Source: Halobaculum saliterrae (GTDB taxonomy: Archaea; Halobacteriota; Halobacteria; Halobacteriales; Haloferacaceae). From it: a stretch of DNA of 64,000 bases. Shown here in pieces: positions 60,685 through 64,000 of the stretch (its first letter is position 1; every line of letters begins with the position of its first letter). The translations under genes and the position numbers were made by a program. The notes beneath the pieces are model-generated. The model made no database searches, was not told the origin of the DNA, and saw nothing but the letters and a program-made list of their open reading frames with translations. The stretch lies in NCBI RefSeq assembly GCF_009831625.1, contig NZ_WUUS01000003.1, positions 248,001 through 312,000 of the forward strand, written 5' to 3'.

Positions 60685-61575
60685 ATGCCCTCCCGATCGT
60701 CGACGGCCGGTCGCTCGCGTACCTGCGACGGCTGCGGAACCCGGATCGACCCCGAGGACAGGTTCTGTTCCGGCTGTGGACGCCCCGTTCGGGCGGTCGA
60801 TGGCCGGGAGGCCGGACGCCGGTCCCCCAGCGCGGAGGACCGCGCGTGGCTCCGCCGACGCGTCGCCGACCTCCACGCGGAGGGCTGGGAGACGGTCGAC
60901 GACGACGGCGAGCGGGTCGTCCTTCGGAAGCGCGGCGTCGGCCGGCTCCCGATCCACGTCGTCCTGTTCCTGGTGACCGGCGGGATCGGGAACCTCCTGT
61001 ACGCGCTGTACCGCTACACGTCCGGAGCGCCGCGCCGCGCAGTGTACGCGGACGGCACCGAACGATCGCTCTCGGGGAGCGACGACGGAACCCGTGATCT
61101 GGCGACCGTGCTCGCCGCGGCCGCGGCCGGGCTGCTCGTGTTGGGCGGCGCCGCCTGGGTCGGCGCGGCCGTGGCCGCGAACCTCTCGATACTCGCCGCC
61201 GTGCTCGGCTCGCTCGTGTTCGTCCTGTCGGCGCTGGTCGCGATCGCGATCCCGCAGGTGGCCCGCGACGGGCTCGAATCGCCCGGCACGTTCGGGACGG
61301 CACAGCGCGTCGAGCGCGAGCGCGTCCGCAACCCGCCCGAGCCGTGTGCCGCCTGCGGCCGGCGGGTGTTCCGCGGGGAGCACCGCCGGTACGCGAAGCG
61401 GTTCTACGTCGCCGGCATCCCGCTGCGGACGACGAGATCGGGCGAGAACGTCTACTGTGCCGCCTGTGCCGACGAGTCCGACGAGGCGGTCGCCGGCGAC
61501 GACGTCGAGGAGGAGTTGGCCGGACTGCGGGAGGAGAGCGAACGGGAGCGCGAGCGGGCGTTCGACCGGCGCTAG
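60685..61575 (+). CDS. Zinc-ribbon membrane protein
   Basis: A 296-residue protein. An N-terminal double-zinc ribbon is visible (CDGCGTRIDPEDRFCSGCGRPV). An acidic stretch with a WETVDDDGERVVLRKRGVG strand pair leads to three or four membrane spans (about residues 90-115, 140-165 and 166-190). A second Cys-rich unit lies on the cytoplasmic side (CAACGRRVF...CAACADESD), followed by an acidic tail. The start at ATG 60685 is preceded by GTG 60682. It may sense or scaffold; the function is unknown. It converges on top6A with 17 nt between stops. Confidence 0.75.
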   Translation: MPSRSSTAGRSRTCDGCGTRIDPEDRFCSGCGRPVRAVDGREAGRRSPSAEDRAWLRRRVADLHAEGWETVDDDGERVVLRKRGVGRLPIHVVLFLVTGGIGNLLYALYRYTSGAPRRAVYADGTERSLSGSDDGTRDLATVLAAAAAGLLVLGGAAWVGAAVAANLSILAAVLGSLVFVLSALVAIAIPQVARDGLESPGTFGTAQRVERERVRNPPEPCAACGRRVFRGEHRRYAKRFYVAGIPLRTTRSGENVYCAACADESDEAVAGDDVEEELAGLREESERERERAFDRR

Positions 61576-61592
61576 GAGGCCCCTCGGACGCC

Positions 61593-62702
61593 TCAGAGGA
61601 CGCCCATCTCCCCGAGCCGCTCGGGGAGGTACGTGTCGGTCACGAAGTCCAGGCCCTGCGACGCGAGCGCCTGCTGTTCGGCCTTCTTCTCGATGTCGAG
61701 CTGGAGCTCGATCTGCTCCTCCCAGAAGTCGGTCTGGAAGCGCGGGTCCTCCAGCTCCGACTCGAGCGCGTTCACGTCCGAGTCGGAGAGGGGATCCGTC
61801 GGGAGGTCGTAGTCGACGATGTCCTGCGGGCGGATGCCGACGTAGTCGGCCTCCGGCGTCGCGAGGTACTCCGAGAGGTGTGCGGACTTGATCGAGCCGT
61901 ACGCAACCGAGCCGTAGATCCGGTACGACCACGGGTCGCCGTCACAGAACACCACGACGGGCAGATCGAGTTCGTCGTGGAGGCGCTTGGTGAGGCGGCG
62001 GGTCGCGCGTGCCGGCTGTCCACCGAGGTGGACGACGATGGCGTCGTGGTCGACGTCGAAGCCGTTCTCGACGAGGCGGTCGCGCATGCCGCCGGTCTCG
62101 ACGCAGAGGACGAACTCGGCGTCGTTGTCGAGGAACTCGATCGTGTCGGGGTTGTTCGGGATCTGGTATCCGCCCTGCCCGACGTCCTCCTGACAGTGGA
62201 TGTCGCGGTCGCCGCGGCGGGTCTGCTCGCGGATCCGAAGCGGGCCCATCACCTTCGCGCCCGACTCCTCCGGGCGCATGTGGAAGTCCTCGCGGGTGAC
62301 CCCCGAGACGATCTCGAGGTCCTCGATGAGCTGGTTCGACTCGTCCTGCGAGGTGAACTGCGCCTCTTCGGAGTCCCACGACTCCGAGAGGTAGTACAGC
62401 TCACGAAGGGTGGACGACCGGTCCTCGTCCAGTTGCTGGGCGAGGAACTCGACGGCGTACACCGCCTTCAGGAGCTTCCGCGCGCCGCGCACGGAGTTGG
62501 CCGAGCGGGTGGAGGTGCGATCGCCGTACACCCAGACGCCCGCCTCCTCGTCGAAGACGATGTTGCTCTTCGTCCGCGTGGGGAGCGTCATCTCGGGGAT
62601 GTCCCCGTGCTCGAACTGGTCGTAGAACTCCTCCGCGAGGTCGATCAGCTGTTCGCGGGCCTTCTCCTCGTTCAGCTTGGTGTGGGGTGTGTCTGCGCTC
62701 AT
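61593..62702 (-). CDS. top6A: DNA topoisomerase VI subunit A
   Basis: A 369-residue Spo11/Top6A-type protein. The winged-helix CAP-like domain carries the nucleophilic tyrosine in [13 protein letters not shown]; the Toprim domain shows a glutamate in [14 protein letters not shown] and DxD in [14 protein letters not shown]. With subunit B it relaxes and decatenates DNA by an ATP-driven double-strand passage mechanism. Its start (ATG at 62702) is one base after the top6B stop, so the subunits are translationally linked. Confidence 0.96.
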   Translation of the reverse strand: MSADTPHTKLNEEKAREQLIDLAEEFYDQFEHGDIPEMTLPTRTKSNIVFDEEAGVWVYGDRTSTRSANSVRGARKLLKAVYAVEFLAQQLDEDRSSTLRELYYLSESWDSEEAQFTSQDESNQLIEDLEIVSGVTREDFHMRPEESGAKVMGPLRIREQTRRGDRDIHCQEDVGQGGYQIPNNPDTIEFLDNDAEFVLCVETGGMRDRLVENGFDVDHDAIVVHLGGQPARATRRLTKRLHDELDLPVVVFCDGDPWSYRIYGSVAYGSIKSAHLSEYLATPEADYVGIRPQDIVDYDLPTDPLSDSDVNALESELEDPRFQTDFWEEQIELQLDIEKKAEQQALASQGLDFVTDTYLPERLGEMGVL

Positions 62703-62703
62703 G

Positions 62704-64000
62704 TCAGGCGTTCACAGTCAGCTTCTCGGTCTCGACGCCGTCGACGTTCACGTCGAAGTCGGCGTCGCCGGCGACGGTGTATTCCAGCACCGCCTCCTCG
62801 CCGCCGGGGACGCTCGGGTTCCACTTCACGAACCACTCGCCGTCGAGGTCGACGACGGTCGCCCCGTCGGGCACGTCCGTCGGCTCGACGCTCACGATGT
62901 CGGTCACGTCGGGCTCCTCGGTGCGGTCGGAGTGGTTCTCGACGATCAGCCGCACGGTGTCGCCGTCGCGCTCGCGCTCGACGCCGACGTTGTTCATGAT
63001 GCGCGCCATCGCGCCGTCGATGTTCGGTCGATCGCGGCCGGTGACCTCCGACACCTTGTCGGCCATCTCCGGGAGGATACGCCCCAGTACGTCCTGTTTC
63101 TCGCGGCGCTTCTGCATCGAGCGGCGCTTGTTCAGGAAGCTCTTCAGCTCGCGGGCGGCCTCCCGCACCGCGAGCTCGATCTCGTCCTCGATGGCGGGGA
63201 TGTTCGCGATCGCGTCCTTCGACTCGCTCGTGAACGGCACGTTCGTCGACGCGACGTGGATCATGATCACCGCGGGGCCGTTGGGCATCCCCGAGCCGCC
63301 GGGCTGGTCCAGCCCGTAGTTGCGCCAGCCGATCTGTTTCACCACGTCGGTCGTCGCGCAGGCGCCGCGCTGGTAGACCAGCGGGACGCGGTTGGCGAAC
63401 CGGAGCAGGTCGACCTGCCCGCCGTCCTCCAGCTCGCCGCCGTAGGCGATGCCGGCCTCGACGATGAACGGGTCGCCGCCGTGGACCTCGGCGTCGCGGG
63501 TGGCGGCCGCGTAGAAGTCCGCGTCGAACTCCTTGCGGAGGCCGGCCTCGACGAGTTCGGCGGTGATCGGCGCGAGACAGTCCGTCGGCGGCGCGAGGAT
63601 GTCCGTCTCGCGCATCGCCTCCAGCAGCTCGCTGGCGGTGTCGCGGTCCGCGGCCGTCTCGCGCACCTTCGGCGGTTCGTCGGGGACGGTGATCATCCGT
63701 GACCACAGCGCCTCGACGACGTTCTCCCGCGCGGTGTCGCCGAAGGTGGCGTCGTCGAACTCCTCGGTGTCGTCGGCCGCCTCGTCGACGAGGCGGTGGA
63801 GGTCGTCGCGGGGGAGCCGGACCCGCTCGTCGCCGGCGGCGAACCGCCGGGCGAGCCGCTCGGCCATCCCGGCGACGACGGCGTCGTCCTTCCGGGTCGA
63901 GGTGGCATCGTCGACGAGGCCGTACAGGTCGTCGGTGAGTTCGTCCTCGTCGGCCTCCTCGTCGTAGGCGGTCATCGCCGCCCACGCGGCCCCGACGGCG
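62704..64000 (-). CDS. top6B: DNA topoisomerase VI subunit B, C-terminal part (partial)
   Basis: The 3' end of top6B; the 5' part lies beyond base 64000. The frame stays open to the window edge, upstream of an internal ATG at 63975 (reading [15 protein letters not shown]), so that ATG is not the start. The visible ~430 residues include the transducer region ([53 protein letters not shown]) and a C-terminal beta-rich domain. The GHKL ATPase that dimerizes around DNA is mostly missing from the window. Top6A follows after one base. Confidence 0.93.
   Translation of the reverse strand, partial: AVGAAWAAMTAYDEEADEDELTDDLYGLVDDATSTRKDDAVVAGMAERLARRFAAGDERVRLPRDDLHRLVDEAADDTEEFDDATFGDTARENVVEALWSRMITVPDEPPKVRETAADRDTASELLEAMRETDILAPPTDCLAPITAELVEAGLRKEFDADFYAAATRDAEVHGGDPFIVEAGIAYGGELEDGGQVDLLRFANRVPLVYQRGACATTDVVKQIGWRNYGLDQPGGSGMPNGPAVIMIHVASTNVPFTSESKDAIANIPAIEDEIELAVREAARELKSFLNKRRSMQKRREKQDVLGRILPEMADKVSEVTGRDRPNIDGAMARIMNNVGVERERDGDTVRLIVENHSDRTEEPDVTDIVSVEPTDVPDGATVVDLDGEWFVKWNPSVPGGEEAVLEYTVAGDADFDVNVDGVETEKLTVNA

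Noticed and set aside
1-64000. tRNA, rRNA and CRISPR elements
   Set aside because: I looked through the intergenic gaps for cloverleaf ends, conserved rRNA words and regularly spaced direct repeats and found none.

Overview
The window is a GC-rich (about 70% by eye) chromosomal segment of a halophilic archaeon of the class Halobacteria. The evidence is very acidic proteins, TATA-like boxes 22-35 nt before start codons in place of Shine-Dalgarno sites, twin-arginine lipoprotein signals, and archaeal genes: archaeal AdoMet synthetase, Dph2, proteasome beta subunit, XPB/Bax1, archaeal DNA ligase, topoisomerase VI and UPF0212. I cannot name the genus from sequence alone. I support about 66 protein-coding genes. 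No rRNA, tRNA or CRISPR array was found.

Layout. 1-10 kb: the end of a DUF255 (YyaL-type) protein, cysteine synthase, a thioredoxin-fold protein, AdoMet synthetase, a CYTH protein, a SlyD-like prolyl isomerase, a YlbF-family protein, a MinD-like ATPase, a KaiC/Rad55-like protein with a degenerate P-loop, a PhzF-like isomerase and Dph2. 10-20 kb: membrane and metallo-beta-lactamase proteins, UspA, a large acidic coiled-coil protein, a HisG-like protein, a hybrid histidine kinase, BtpA, a PfkB kinase and a metallophosphoesterase. 20.5-27.8 kb: a complete Dpp/Opp-type ABC importer operon. 28.0-30.7 kb: an AT-richer patch with a zinc-ribbon ORF that looks 5'-truncated, a small membrane protein and a soluble chemotaxis transducer. 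It is followed by a DUF5805-tyrosine recombinase pair.

32-46 kb: housekeeping and DNA repair genes. These are an HMCES/YedK protein divergent from a DEDD nuclease, a YchF-type GTPase coupled to a ParB-like protein, two PLP aminotransferases, a PAC2 proteasome chaperone, an RsmB/NOP RNA methyltransferase, a CPBP protease, and Bax1 and XPB with a lipoprotein gene lodged between them. 46.9-52.3 kb: a small acidic ORF, grpE, an alpha/beta hydrolase, dnaK and dnaJ, with unusual intergenic repeats. 52.3-64 kb: an XRE-CBS regulator, UPF0212, psmB, a Rieske protein, a GCS2-like ligase, a DUF6884 protein, DNA ligase, an MBL hydrolase, a zinc-ribbon membrane protein and the topoisomerase VI operon (top6B cut by the window edge).

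Most genes look like ordinary haloarchaeal core. The most unusual signals are (1) a family of intergenic stem-loops with a conserved 11-nt loop around grpE/dnaK, one lying in what looks like a duplicated dnaK 3' end; (2) three related TATATCGCGATATA-type palindromes at distant loci; (3) a 4 x 21-bp tandem repeat with an in-frame TAG just before grpE; and (4) the AT-rich patch next to the recombinase pair. I did not see a clear-cut new defence system or other novel multi-gene system.
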